This document shows, in pieces, positions 52,901 through 61,029 of a stretch of DNA of 64,000 nt. Where the stretch lies: the NCBI GenBank assembly GCA_023666275.1, contig JAMPCJ010000002.1, positions 1 through 64,000 of the forward strand. Direction: 5' to 3'. The position numbers and the translations under genes are program-made. The DNA is from Treponema brennaborense. GTDB lineage: Bacteria > Spirochaetota > Spirochaetia > Treponematales > Treponemataceae. Every line of letters begins with the position of its first letter. Within the stretch, counting starts at the first letter, position 1. A model generated the notes under the pieces. It was not told where the DNA came from, ran no database searches, and saw only the letters and a program-made list of their open reading frames with translations.

Positions 52901-53495
52901 CCGCAATCTCCGTCGGATCGAATTTTTGTCCCGGAGCGATGCCGAACAAAAGAGAGCGCGTATAATCCGGCGGCGGAACGGGAATCTGCGCCGCACGCTG
53001 CGGTATGATAAAAACACGCGGTTTCGCGTCCGAAGTAAAGCGGCGTTCGGAGCAGGCAAGCTTTGCAAGCACCGACGCGCGTTCGCCGAAAACGGCGGCT
53101 CCTTTTGCGGCGGGACGGTACGGAACCATTCCCCACCAGGGAAGCTGAAATATTTCGGCCGCGCAGTCTGTTTCGGCAGTGCCGGCGCCGCGGGAAACAG
53201 ATGCGAATGCACTGCGGATGTCCAAAGCAAGCGCGCCGGCTTCTTTTTCCGTCGGCACAATGACGGCAATATCGTTTCTGTATATGCCGCCGCCGGCATA
53301 CTGTACCGACTGCGCAGTATGCGCATGAACCGCCGCAAGATATTCGGCAATAAAAAAACCGTGCATGGCGCCGTGCAGTCCTTCGATTTCCCGCGGATAC
53401 ACTGCGTTTCGATCAGTTAATTCCGAAATTATGCTTTTTAATTCATTCCAGGAATGAATTTCTTCTTGCAAAGAAGCTGATTGTAAGGTATTCAT
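49914..53495 (-). CDS. mfd: transcription-repair coupling factor
   Basis: A 1193-residue ATP-dependent translocase that removes stalled RNA polymerase and recruits UvrA. The N-terminal UvrB-like domains come first (VPRVTVRGEFTLRGEVLDIF). The polymerase-interaction domain follows (NPGDYVVHVNYGIGLFKGIE). The RecG-like motor has Walker A CGDVGYGKTELAMRAAF (near residue 685), GTHRIIQKDVRFKD, DEEQ (near 780) and RGRVGRSDRKAYAYLLYP. A C-terminal TRCF domain closes it. Length is normal. The start is the ATG at 53495; a TTG at 53504 is less likely. It diverges from the secreted protein at 53541, whose sigma-28-like promoter overlaps the start of mfd. Confidence 0.96.
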   Translation of the reverse strand: MNTLQSASLQEEIHSWNELKSIISELTDRNAVYPREIEGLHGAMHGFFIAEYLAAVHAHTAQSVQYAGGGIYRNDIAVIVPTEKEAGALALDIRSAFASVSRGAGTAETDCAAEIFQLPWWGMVPYRPAAKGAAVFGERASVLAKLACSERRFTSDAKPRVFIIPQRAAQIPVPPPDYTRSLLFGIAPGQKFDPTEIAERLSKQGYIRVPRVTVRGEFTLRGEVLDIFMPGEEFAHRIVFDFDRVSRIKSFDAATQSSLRTLDSLLIYSMKEVVWTDELVHDLERRLSERKDFEDLMPQLRDGLLADLLVQRECEGEELFYPLAFAESCSVLDYLSADTPVFFLDYDRQNNSQENFDREYIGLYRKARSVMPVPPPQDILLPFGDFSRRHDKRLLFRSIAAADPENHRFCVECDPPRSFFGNINYLKESIEEAEAGGWHIYVYAESENQALRIGELLKNYTETGDFFKTSGKKTGARFSVIPRGISAGFSVPALKVLVIQENEIFGRRKHIPRSVKHAKSAVIDTFIELNPGDYVVHVNYGIGLFKGIERVKAAGNERDYIKLEYAGEETVFIPIEQVNLVQRYIGNEGDSPRLDTLGSKSWENRKNRVKKSVEDIAQKLIDLYSRRKAARGFPFPKDNEMVTAFDAAFPYTETDDQLTAAAEIKADMEKTEPMDRLVCGDVGYGKTELAMRAAFKAVMGGKQVAFLAPTTILAEQHYESCLERFEKFPVKIAHLSRFVQKSEQKKILEETARGNIDILIGTHRIIQKDVRFKDLGLLIIDEEQRFGVKDKERLKEVKANIDCLALSATPIPRTLHMSLLKIRDMSILATPPQNRQAIETVIEPYSDSRIVSAVRQEAERGGQVFYLHNRVESLDEVRIKLEALLPEMMIDTAHGQMSSAELDDIFRRFKMGGFHVLVATSIIENGIDIPNVNTIIIDRADMYGVSQLYQLRGRVGRSDRKAYAYLLYPEGKALSEVAMKRLQVISDFTELGAGFKIAMKDMEIRGAGNLLGKDQSGDVYSVGFDLYLKLLEEAVQRLSGSDNGEIADALLELEYTGYIPDTYISNPQTKMEIYKKVAAVSDRDELERVYAEMEDRFGPVPDEAASLLAIAEIRVICRQLRIASLRERSGAVQIEFSDVSLVPADKALRLIRESVGRVKLDPHRPNILILATGKIGLKEKSEFIREKLEQLTS

Positions 53496-53511
53496 ATAAA
53501 ACAACCGATAA
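53484..53511 (+). promoter_or_regulatory. sigma-28 (FliA)-like promoter before the gene at 53541
   Basis: TAAG (53484-53487), 16 bases, ACCGATAA (53504-53511) matches TAAA, 15 bases, GCCGATAA with one extra spacer base and one mismatch in each box. The predicted start near 53518 precedes the GGAG ribosome binding site at 53530-53533. The -35 lies within the first codons of mfd on the other strand. Confidence 0.55.
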
Positions 53512-53540
53512 TAAATAAAAATATGGAACGGAGAACCGGC

Positions 53541-54500
53541 GTGAAACGTACTCTTTTCAGTATTATATTCTTTTTGATTTCCTTTGCCCAGTATGCATTC
53601 TGCCAGAATTACGAAGCGGCAGAAGTTTCTATACGATATTACGATAAAACATTGTATTATCCGGGCGAAGCAGACAGCAATCCCGTGTACATATATATAA
53701 CCATTTCAAACAAAGGAAGCGAAACGCTGCGTTTCAAATTAGCCGATGACCGCATGTTCAGCGTCGATTTCACCGCACGCACGGTAAAAAACGAAAAACT
53801 GCCCTTTACAAACAGCATTCTCCGCAAACGTTCCACAAGCAGAACCGTTTACTTCCGCGAAATTGCGCTCGAAAGCGGCGAAAGTTATTCGTTTGTCGAA
53901 AATTTAAAAGAATATTTGGCGATACAGGAGCCGGCCGTTTACTACTTCGATCTTTCGTTTTATCCGGAATTATACAAAAACAGCACTGCCGGCATCGTAT
54001 CGAACCGCTTGATTCTCGATATCAAGCCTGCGCCCGGAGCCGCCGCCGTTTCCGCGCTGCCGTCAGCCGGTTCCGCCCAGACAATCCTCAAACCGGATCC
54101 CATATCCCCCGATAAAGTCGTGGAACAGACGATTCTCGCAAGACAGCGCGGCATGTGGAATCAGTTCTTTTTATACTTCGACATCGAACAAATGCTGAAA
54201 AACGATCCGGTACGGAATCGCCAGTACCGTATCCGTTCCGCGGAAGAACGCCAGCAAATGATAAAAACATACAAAAGCGATTTGCAGCAGCAGCGCATCG
54301 AAAACGACATCGTTGCCGTTCCGGAAACGTTTGAAATAGAACAGACGTCCTATTCGCAGGATGAAGGAACTGTCAGCGTACTGATGCGTTTTAAATACGA
54401 TACCTTTTACGAAAAAAAACGATACACGTATTATGTACGGCAGCGCGACAGCATCTGGCAGATATACGATTACACAGTAGAAAATCTCGGAACAGAATGA
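53541..54500 (+). CDS. secreted hypothetical protein with beta-rich domain
   Basis: No family is recognised with confidence. The 319-residue protein has a signal peptide (MKRTLFSIIFFLISFAQYAF), then an Ig-like beta domain (VYIYITISNKGSETLRFKLA). A proline-rich linker near residue 175 leads to a C-terminal alpha/beta region (FEIEQTSYSQDEGTVSVLMR) like NTF2-type folds. The GTG start at 53541 has GGAG seven bases upstream; the ATG at 53523 would lie almost on the predicted transcript start. A sigma-28-like promoter precedes it, so it may belong to the motility regulon. It overlaps the next gene by four bases. Confidence 0.75.
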   Translation: MKRTLFSIIFFLISFAQYAFCQNYEAAEVSIRYYDKTLYYPGEADSNPVYIYITISNKGSETLRFKLADDRMFSVDFTARTVKNEKLPFTNSILRKRSTSRTVYFREIALESGESYSFVENLKEYLAIQEPAVYYFDLSFYPELYKNSTAGIVSNRLILDIKPAPGAAAVSALPSAGSAQTILKPDPISPDKVVEQTILARQRGMWNQFFLYFDIEQMLKNDPVRNRQYRIRSAEERQQMIKTYKSDLQQQRIENDIVAVPETFEIEQTSYSQDEGTVSVLMRFKYDTFYEKKRYTYYVRQRDSIWQIYDYTVENLGTE

Positions 54501-55201
54501 AAGCGTTGCTCATAGCGGAAACAGAATCTGTATTATCTTCATTTTCGCGTTTTCTCGAACGGCGCGGCTACGACATAATCCGCTACCGATGGCTCATGAA
54601 AGCCATGGACAATCTCGAAGAAATAAGCCCGGACATTCTCGTACTGAACTGCATCGATTATCCGCGGCATTGGAAAATATTCGCGCAGTTCGCATCAAGC
54701 GGCGCATTCGCCAAAAAACCGAAAATCATACTTGTTGTTCCGCCCGACTTCAGCGCGGAAGAACAAAAAAAAGCCGAATACCTCAATGTGAGCGCCGCCG
54801 TTACGGATGCGGAAAACGCAGACAGCGTACAGAAACTCGAAACTATCTGCGGAACGCCGGCAAGTGCAAGTCCGGCAGAAAAAAGCGAAACCGCTGCATC
54901 TCCGTCTTCGCGCGCTGATAACAGCGGCACAGCCTTTCCGCAGGAACAGCCGGAAAATCCCGATGCGGTTTTCTCGTTCATAATTCCCGGAAGCACCGAT
55001 TCAGCCGCAGGAACTGTCATATCATGCCGGTATCCGATGCTGACATTTTCGCCGCAGGATAAAACCGTATTCAGCCGCGTGCGCTTCGGCCAGATTATTC
55101 CGGAAACAACGTTCATACGGGAAGGAAAAACAACGCATCAAAGAGCGCAAATTCGCAGCATACAGCCGGAAAAAACGCTAGGATTCTGCCTGCTGAAATA
55201 A
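54497..55201 (+). CDS. pseudo-receiver protein with C-terminal beta domain
   Basis: A 234-residue protein. Residues 1-115 look like a response-regulator receiver fold (MKALLIAETESVLSSFSRFL ... KPKIILVVPPDF). The phospho-acceptor position, in ISPDILVLNCIDYP, is asparagine instead of aspartate, so phosphorylation there is unlikely. A Ser/Ala/Glu-rich linker (about 118-155) leads to a C-terminal beta-rich region (MLTFSPQDKTVFSRVRFGQI ... EKTLGFCLLK) of PilZ-like or barrel appearance without clear ligand motifs. It is coupled to the secreted protein by ATGA. A role as a phosphorylation-independent partner is inferred. Confidence 0.68.
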   Translation: MKALLIAETESVLSSFSRFLERRGYDIIRYRWLMKAMDNLEEISPDILVLNCIDYPRHWKIFAQFASSGAFAKKPKIILVVPPDFSAEEQKKAEYLNVSAAVTDAENADSVQKLETICGTPASASPAEKSETAASPSSRADNSGTAFPQEQPENPDAVFSFIIPGSTDSAAGTVISCRYPMLTFSPQDKTVFSRVRFGQIIPETTFIREGKTTHQRAQIRSIQPEKTLGFCLLK

Positions 55202-55269
55202 AAACCTCCGCGGAAAAGCTTCAGCGCGCAAAAGCACGCATCCTTTGCGCAGGCATGCAAAGCGGAAAA

Positions 55270-55650
55270 TCATTCCGCATAGATTTTAAACAGCAAAAAT
55301 ATCACTGCGGAAAAAATTGCCGCAAGCATTCCGTACACCCAATACGGCAAATCGCCCGACGAACGCCGCTGCATTTGCTTTCTGCCGCGGGAAGCGCCGG
55401 CTTTGCCGCCGCGGAATAAGCGCCTGCCGGAATTATCCGTCTGCGGCTTATTTGCTTCGCCGCTGCCCGATTTTGCGCCGGCATATCCGCAATTGGGACA
55501 GCCCGCCGCAAACATAGCCTGCGGACCGGTTTTTCCGCAGGATGGACAGCGCACGGAAACAAAAAATTTACCGCATTTTCCGCAAAAACGGGCATTTGCC
55601 TTTACTTCGGCATTGCAATTTTCACAAAAAAATCTTGCAGCTTCTTTCAT
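55270..55650 (-). CDS. zinc-ribbon membrane protein
   Basis: A 126-residue protein with three CxxC-type ribbons (CENCNAEVKANARFCGKCGK, then CPSCGKTG and CPNCGY), a basic low-complexity linker (GGKAGASRGRKQMQRRSSGD) and one C-terminal membrane helix (about 104-122). The four leading cysteine pairs can bind two zincs. The ribbon side should face the cytoplasm. Its function is unknown. It is convergent with the pseudo-receiver gene; a 7-bp hairpin (GCGCAAA...TTTGCGC, 55226-55250) lies between them. Confidence 0.78.
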   Translation of the reverse strand: MKEAARFFCENCNAEVKANARFCGKCGKFFVSVRCPSCGKTGPQAMFAAGCPNCGYAGAKSGSGEANKPQTDNSGRRLFRGGKAGASRGRKQMQRRSSGDLPYWVYGMLAAIFSAVIFLLFKIYAE

Positions 55651-55790
55651 AATTGTAATTATCGGCGCAGCAGAGCCTAAGCTTTACGCAACAATTGACA
55701 GCCTATCTTTTTTTATTTATAATAAAAGCACTATTAAATGAATTTACATCATTATTTCATCAATTACTTTATCCGCTCGGTATTGCCGCT

Positions 55791-56849
55791 ATGAGTATCC
55801 ATTTTATTTCTGTTGCCGCGTTTCTTATCGCTGCGGGTGTTATGCCGGGAATTCTTTATATTGCCAAAAAGTTCTCTCTGTACGACACAATCGACAACAG
55901 AAAAGTCCATACAGGCAACATACCGCGTCTCGGCGGCGCGGCAATACTGCTCGGCTTCTGCATATCGCTCGTACTGCTGATATGCCGCGGTGTGTTTCAC
56001 GACACGGAACAGCACATCTGGACGCTGATTCCGGCGCTTTTATGCATTATGATTATGGGATTCATCGACGACATAGTTACCATGCGCGCGCGCATCAAGC
56101 TGTACACGCAAATACTTGCAGTCGCTTTTGTTTTGGCGGGAAAATTCACGTTCAGCGGCATCTACTTCGGACCGGCGCATATCAGTATTGATTTCGGTTT
56201 TGCGAAATATGCCGTAACCGCACTTTGGATTCTCGGCGTAACAAATGCCGTCAATTTTATTGACGGCATTGACGGACTGTGCGGTTCTCTTTCCGTAATC
56301 GTCTGCCTTACTTACGCATATTTTTTCCATAATTGCGGCAATCCCGCCGGCATGTATATATGCTTTTCGCTTGCTGCGGCAATTTGCGGATTTCTTGTCT
56401 ACAATCTTCCGCTGCCGAAAGCAAAAATATTTATGGGAGACGGCGGAAGTCAGTCCATCGGCTTTGCGCTTGCCATTCTGCCGCTTTTGAAAATACAAGA
56501 AACAAAAACATCCATACCGCTGCCGTTCACTGCCCTTATCTTGATGATACCGCTTTTCGACGCCGTTGCCGCGATATGGCGCAGAATCCGCGAACATCGG
56601 CGCATTGATTCGCCGGATAAATATCATTTGCATCATAAACTGCTGATGCTCGGATTTTCCGAAAGAAAAACGCTCTGCATTTTGCTGTTTTTTCAGCTCA
56701 TAATCAGTTTATTTGCGGTGATTATTCTTCAAATAGAAGGCATGCTGTCGCTTACATTGTATATATCCGTTGTACTGATGGGAATATTTTTCTTTTCCGT
56801 CATTCATATCGCAAAAGTCAGAATTATTCAAAATCCCGAAAATCAATAG
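55791..56849 (+). CDS. WecA/TagO-type undecaprenyl-phosphate sugar-1-phosphate transferase
   Basis: A 352-residue multi-pass membrane enzyme that loads a sugar phosphate (typically GlcNAc-1-P) onto undecaprenyl phosphate, starting a surface glycan. Motifs: RKVHTGNIPRLGGAAILLGF, the aspartates in MIMGFIDDIVTMRARIKL, NAVNFIDGIDGLCGSLSVIV, FMGDGGSQSIGFALAILPLL and the C-terminal DKYHLHHKLLMLGFSE. The start at 55791 fits the family N-terminus; there is little Shine-Dalgarno signal. It may provide the lipid-linked sugar for the amino-sugar pathway at 9138-11857, but this is inference. Its 3' end overlaps the convergent sua5 by 26 bases. Confidence 0.92.
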   Translation: MSIHFISVAAFLIAAGVMPGILYIAKKFSLYDTIDNRKVHTGNIPRLGGAAILLGFCISLVLLICRGVFHDTEQHIWTLIPALLCIMIMGFIDDIVTMRARIKLYTQILAVAFVLAGKFTFSGIYFGPAHISIDFGFAKYAVTALWILGVTNAVNFIDGIDGLCGSLSVIVCLTYAYFFHNCGNPAGMYICFSLAAAICGFLVYNLPLPKAKIFMGDGGSQSIGFALAILPLLKIQETKTSIPLPFTALILMIPLFDAVAAIWRRIREHRRIDSPDKYHLHHKLLMLGFSERKTLCILLFFQLIISLFAVIILQIEGMLSLTLYISVVLMGIFFFSVIHIAKVRIIQNPENQ

Positions 56850-57393
56850 CGACACTGCCCTGCCGCACAACGCGCATTGTTTTCTCCGATATATCGATTA
56901 TCGTCGACGGCAGCGCGCCGGTTTTGTCGCCGTCGTCAACGATGACCGCTGCATCATCGCCGAATTTCCGCGCTATGTCATCGACAGAAGAAAGGACCGG
57001 AAAACCGGAACGATTCACGCTTGTGGAATAGACGGGACATTTGCATTTATTTAAAATTCGCCGAAGCCAGCTGTCGCCGGGGCATCTGAATGCCGCCTTG
57101 CCGGCGCCGTTTTTCAATCGCACTATTATGCTGAGCGCCCCGGGCCACAATGCGCATAATTTTTCGGGAACCGCATTTTCCGCATACAAAAAAATATCTT
57201 CCGGATTTCCGATCAGCCTGATAAACGGTTTTTCTTCGCCGCGTCCCTTTATTCGGCGAAGCATGAATTCCGTATCGGGAACGATGCCCGAAAAACCGTA
57301 TACCGTATCCGTGGGAATAATTACGATTTTTTTTTCGAGCAGCGTATTGAGAACAATTTCTTCGGAATGCGCATCTGTTTTAGCGATAATCAT
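56824..57393 (-). CDS. tsaC: L-threonylcarbamoyladenylate synthase (YrdC/Sua5)
   Basis: Makes threonylcarbamoyl-AMP for the t6A modification of ANN-decoding tRNAs. The 189-residue YrdC domain shows KKIVIIPTDTVYGFSGIVPD, then IKGRGEEKPFIRLIG, the core KLCALWPGALSIIVRLKNG and RCPGDSWLRRIL, and VYSTSVNRSGFPVLSSVDDI. The C-terminal Sua5 extension is missing, so it is the short form. The start overlaps the FtsB-like gene stop (ATGA). Its 3' end overlaps the WecA-type gene. Confidence 0.93.
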   Translation of the reverse strand: MIIAKTDAHSEEIVLNTLLEKKIVIIPTDTVYGFSGIVPDTEFMLRRIKGRGEEKPFIRLIGNPEDIFLYAENAVPEKLCALWPGALSIIVRLKNGAGKAAFRCPGDSWLRRILNKCKCPVYSTSVNRSGFPVLSSVDDIARKFGDDAAVIVDDGDKTGALPSTIIDISEKTMRVVRQGSVAIDFRDFE

Positions 57394-57869
57394 GCATTGC
57401 TTCCGTCATTGTCTGCGGCATGATTTTTGAGCAGCGCGCGTTCTTCTTTTCTGATATGATCGAGCACAATCAAAAAATACAGCAAAATACAAATCACAAC
57501 TCCGAAACATTTGCATATCCATTCCGGCATGAAAATAAGCGGCACCCTCAGCCAAGGCGTTCCGGCATCATAGACATCCGCAGCTTTTTCCGCAAGTCCG
57601 GATATTTTCACGATTTTTTCGCCCTCATACACGAAGCCGATTTTCCGGGCATACGCGGAAATAACGTCGGCATCAAAAGACAGCAAATCATGCTGCATCT
57701 GCAATTCATCATGAATGCGCCGTATTTCCGACAGATGCACATTCAGCTGCATCTGCTGTCCCGCCAGCTGCCGCTCCGCCAAAATGCCGTTCTGGCCGCA
57801 CACCACAGACAAAAATACGTATACCAACATTCCGCAAAAAACCGCAGCAAGCAAATGAATCTTATTCAT
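57390..57869 (-). CDS. FtsB/DivIC-like septum formation initiator family protein
   Basis: A 159-residue membrane protein. A first membrane helix (about 6-24) is followed by a coiled coil (GQQMQLNVHLSEIRRIHDEL) and the family-like stretch DVISAYARKIGFVYEGEKIV, which resembles the VARxxLGMVxPGE region of FtsB/DivIC. A second membrane helix near 118-138 and a short charged tail are additional to the usual single-pass form. A cell-division role fits the family. It overlaps sua5 by four bases and diverges from the acidic-protein operon. Confidence 0.72.
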   Translation of the reverse strand: MNKIHLLAAVFCGMLVYVFLSVVCGQNGILAERQLAGQQMQLNVHLSEIRRIHDELQMQHDLLSFDADVISAYARKIGFVYEGEKIVKISGLAEKAADVYDAGTPWLRVPLIFMPEWICKCFGVVICILLYFLIVLDHIRKEERALLKNHAADNDGSNA

Positions 57870-57956
57870 AATACTACTAATAACGGCATATTCGAAAGTT
57901 TCCTGAATCGGAAATGTATGGTATACTGCAAAACAGATTATAACTTATTTTTTCAG

Positions 57957-57983
57957 TCAAAATAAAAAATGATCTGCCGATAC
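57957..57983 (+). promoter_or_regulatory. sigma-28 (FliA)-like promoter of the Maf operon
   Basis: TCAA (57957-57960), exactly 15 bases, GCCGATAC (57976-57983). The -10 matches the FliA consensus GCCGATAA at seven of eight positions, and the -35 differs from TAAA at one. The first gene starts at 58016. The fit makes flagellar control of the downstream Maf genes likely. Confidence 0.65.
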
Positions 57984-58015
57984 ATGTAACAAACACATAT
58001 TCAGCGGGGCATATT

Positions 58016-60394
58016 ATGGCAAATGATAATGATATAAAACGAAACATTACTTCCGAAGAACTGGAGCAATACGGCGTGTGGGTAAAAAAAGCCCCCCGCG
58101 ACTGCAATGCCGATTCGGAGGAGATTTTGCCGGAAACATTCGATGTTTATCCGGAAGACACGTTACCAAAAGAGCAGCATGTTCCGCAGGAATCGGCGGA
58201 TTTTTCCGAAACAGACGGAATATCCGCATCTCAATCCGCAGACGAGTCGGCGGAAATACTGCCGGAAGAAATCGACATAAACGATTTCCTTTCGGGAACC
58301 GACAGCAGCGCTGAAGCCGGCGCGTCCGGCGCTTCCGAAGAAATAGACATTTCTTCGTTTCTCGACGAAGCGGAATCCGTAAACATGGATGATTTTATGG
58401 TTCCCGACGAAAAACAGGAAAAAACCGATGAAATTGCCGATGAACCGCCGCTTGATATCGATTTGGCTTTTGACGATTCTTTTTCCAAAAACACGGAAGC
58501 AGATCCTGTCGAAAACGTCGAAACAGATATTGCCGAAGAACTGTCAATAGACAGCAGTTTTGACAATTTCGATGATATGTTCGATAACATCAAAGACGAA
58601 AGCATCGTTGATGAAGCGGCGGCAGACGAGACGGCAAAATCCGTGCCGGAAATAGATGAAAGTGCAATTATCGATGATACGCTTATTCCGTCGGCGTCCG
58701 GCACAGTCCGCGATATGCAAATGGACGACGCAACGGAATTCGATGACCTTCTCAATTCACTCTCCGACGATGCGCCGGCCGATTCCGGCAAAAACAACCG
58801 CGCGGAATCTTTGCAGGCAAAAGCCGCCAGGGAATATACGCTGAACGTTTCCGCCGATGATGAAAGTGCGTTTTCGGCAAAGCATGACGACACTGAAGAC
58901 AGTGCGGAAATCGAAAATATTGCGCTGTTCGACAAGGACAGCAAAGATTCGCTTGAAAAACAGCAAAATCAGGATTATAATATGTCATCCCCTGCTGTCG
59001 GCGTTGCTACGGAAGAAGAACTTTCCGAACTTGACGCGCTGATAGATGCCGCTGTGTCAGAAGATGCTCCGGCTGAAAAAAAAACCGATATTCCCCAGGA
59101 GAAATCGATGGACGACATGACACAACTGCTGTTTGATAAAATCATGAATGAAATATCTGCGCTGCGGAATGAATTTTCAACGCTCAGAAATGATGTCGAA
59201 GAATTAAAGCAATCCGAAGACGCGGTTCAGGAGCCTGCGGCGGAAAGCGTGCAGCCGCAGGAAGAACAAACAGGCGGTTTTTTCAGTGATGAAACAGAAG
59301 ATGAAACTATTGCTCTTTCGGGAGACGAACTTGATGATATTTTAAATTCCGCCGATTTTACGGAAGAAGCTTCTTTTGCGGCTGCGGCGGACGAAGAATC
59401 CGCGCAGGAACAGGAAGAAATACAAGAAAACCCGATCGCGGATATCGATGCGGAAACCGCCTTTGAAGAAGCGGACAGTTCCCTTCCCGAAGAAGAAAAC
59501 GGCGCGGAACAGCCGGAAATTCTTTCCGCCGGCGAAGAAACAGAAGAAACCGGCGAAACTTCGGAATACGATTCGTTTGCGGAAAGCGCAGATACTCAGC
59601 CGGAACCTTTTCCGTTCGATTTTGAAACGGAAAATCTCGAAGAACCGATTATCGACGACATTCAATTCGCGCTTGACGATCAGGAAGCAAACGAAAGCTT
59701 CGATGAAAACATTCCTGCGGATTTGTCCGAATCCGTGAATTTAGAAGAAGAAGCGGACGCGCCAGAAACCGCCGATGCCGAGCCGGCAGATATCCTTGAC
59801 GATGCGGAAGACGTTTCGGCAGAAGCGGACGATATTTCCATTCCGGATGAAGCGGCGGATGCAGCCGATGCGGCAGAAGAATCTGCCGAGGATCTGTCTG
59901 CGGAAGAACCGACGGAAGCGGTATTTTCCGGCAGCCAGTGGAACGAAGCTTCCGATGAGCAGGAAGTTTCGGACATCGAACTTTCGGAAGCCGGCGGCGA
60001 AAGCGGCGAACTTGAAATAAGTGCAGAAGAAGCGTTTCCCGAAGCTGCGGAATTCGATACGGAAACGGAAGAAGAAACGCCCGCGCAGGAACAGGCAGAC
60101 GAAATTGTTCCCGATTTTGACAACGGTACTGCCGCCGAAGAAAATCCCGATTCTGATCCGGCAGAAACCGAGCCGCAGCCGGAAGCGCAGGAAACAGAAC
60201 AAATTTCCGAACAAGAACAGATTCCTGCCGAAGAACAAAATATAACGGCAACTATGAAAGAAGAAATCAAGAACGTTCTTTCCTACATGGATCAGCTGCT
60301 TGAGAATCTTCCGGAAGAAAAAATCGAAGAATTTGCCCGTTCGGAACACTTTGAAGTGTACAAAAAATTATTCAATGAATTAGGATTATCCTGA
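58016..60394 (+). CDS. very acidic, low-complexity protein of the Maf operon
   Basis: No family is recognised. Most of its 792 residues are Glu, Asp, Ala and Ser, predicted disordered. Short acidic motifs around a Phe or Leu recur: EIDINDFLSG, EIDISSFLDE, NMDDFMVPDE, EFDDLLNSLS, ELDDILNSAD. A coiled coil lies near residues 370-400 (LLFDKIMNEISALRNEFSTL). The C-terminal 45 residues are folded-looking and basic-acidic mixed (MKEEIKNVLSYMDQLLENLP). The N-terminus (NITSEELEQYGVWVKKAPRD) is also distinct. No signal peptide is seen, so it is cytoplasmic. It leads an operon with two Maf proteins under a sigma-28-like promoter and may be a scaffold with repeated docking motifs. A TGATG overlap links it to the next gene. 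Confidence 0.82.
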   Translation: MANDNDIKRNITSEELEQYGVWVKKAPRDCNADSEEILPETFDVYPEDTLPKEQHVPQESADFSETDGISASQSADESAEILPEEIDINDFLSGTDSSAEAGASGASEEIDISSFLDEAESVNMDDFMVPDEKQEKTDEIADEPPLDIDLAFDDSFSKNTEADPVENVETDIAEELSIDSSFDNFDDMFDNIKDESIVDEAAADETAKSVPEIDESAIIDDTLIPSASGTVRDMQMDDATEFDDLLNSLSDDAPADSGKNNRAESLQAKAAREYTLNVSADDESAFSAKHDDTEDSAEIENIALFDKDSKDSLEKQQNQDYNMSSPAVGVATEEELSELDALIDAAVSEDAPAEKKTDIPQEKSMDDMTQLLFDKIMNEISALRNEFSTLRNDVEELKQSEDAVQEPAAESVQPQEEQTGGFFSDETEDETIALSGDELDDILNSADFTEEASFAAAADEESAQEQEEIQENPIADIDAETAFEEADSSLPEEENGAEQPEILSAGEETEETGETSEYDSFAESADTQPEPFPFDFETENLEEPIIDDIQFALDDQEANESFDENIPADLSESVNLEEEADAPETADAEPADILDDAEDVSAEADDISIPDEAADAADAAEESAEDLSAEEPTEAVFSGSQWNEASDEQEVSDIELSEAGGESGELEISAEEAFPEAAEFDTETEEETPAQEQADEIVPDFDNGTAAEENPDSDPAETEPQPEAQETEQISEQEQIPAEEQNITATMKEEIKNVLSYMDQLLENLPEEKIEEFARSEHFEVYKKLFNELGLS

Positions 60395-61029
60395 TGGGTT
60401 TGCTTGCATATATAACGAATCATTATTCCGCACAGGCTTCTTCATCGGCGGGATTGCTGAACAGAGCTTTGGATCTGCTGCGGAATAACGGAGAACAGAT
60501 TGACACAGATGAAGATGCAGCCGTGCCGATGCCGCCGGAATCATCTGTAGAAGCAATATATGCAGCATTCGATTCTTTTGCCGAAGAAACAGGCATCGAT
60601 CAAATTGCGGTGCTGGTTCCGTCCGCAGGATCGTACCGCATGTTTTTTGCGCACGGTTTTTCCGCCGAAACCGTACAAAAATCAGAATCGACGTGTGATT
60701 TTTGGGACGGTACATTGTGCGCCGCCGGCAATGACTGGAATACATTCGGCGGCGAAAATCTTGTGCATTTGCGGCAGTTTTTTTCGGAACAAGAAGAAAT
60801 AGCAGCTGTTCATGTAAAAAAAATAACGGATGAAAATGTACCGCTGATTTTTATCATGGCGGAAAACTCGCCGAAGAAAAAAATCGATTTGGATTCCGCG
60901 GATATTGTTATTCCGTCGCTGCTCGCGGAAATTCGTCCGCTCGTTCAAAGCGCTGCCGCCTGCAAAACCGCAGAAATGGCAGCCGATTTGTATACGCGCT
61001 TCCGCACATATATATTCAAGGGCATGTAA
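60394..61029 (+). CDS. hypothetical protein, GAF-like
   Basis: A 211-residue cytoplasmic protein with no sure family. Its pattern (YAAFDSFAEETGIDQIAVLV ... YRMFFAHGFSAETV ... ENVPLIFIMAEN) resembles GAF-type ligand-binding folds, with the usual helices at both ends. No catalytic residues are evident. It is joined by one-base overlaps to the acidic protein (TGATG) and to the first Maf gene (TAATG), which argues for a role together with them, possibly in sensing or regulating flagellar glycosylation. That role is inference. Confidence 0.7.
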   Translation: MGLLAYITNHYSAQASSSAGLLNRALDLLRNNGEQIDTDEDAAVPMPPESSVEAIYAAFDSFAEETGIDQIAVLVPSAGSYRMFFAHGFSAETVQKSESTCDFWDGTLCAAGNDWNTFGGENLVHLRQFFSEQEEIAAVHVKKITDENVPLIFIMAENSPKKKIDLDSADIVIPSLLAEIRPLVQSAAACKTAEMAADLYTRFRTYIFKGM

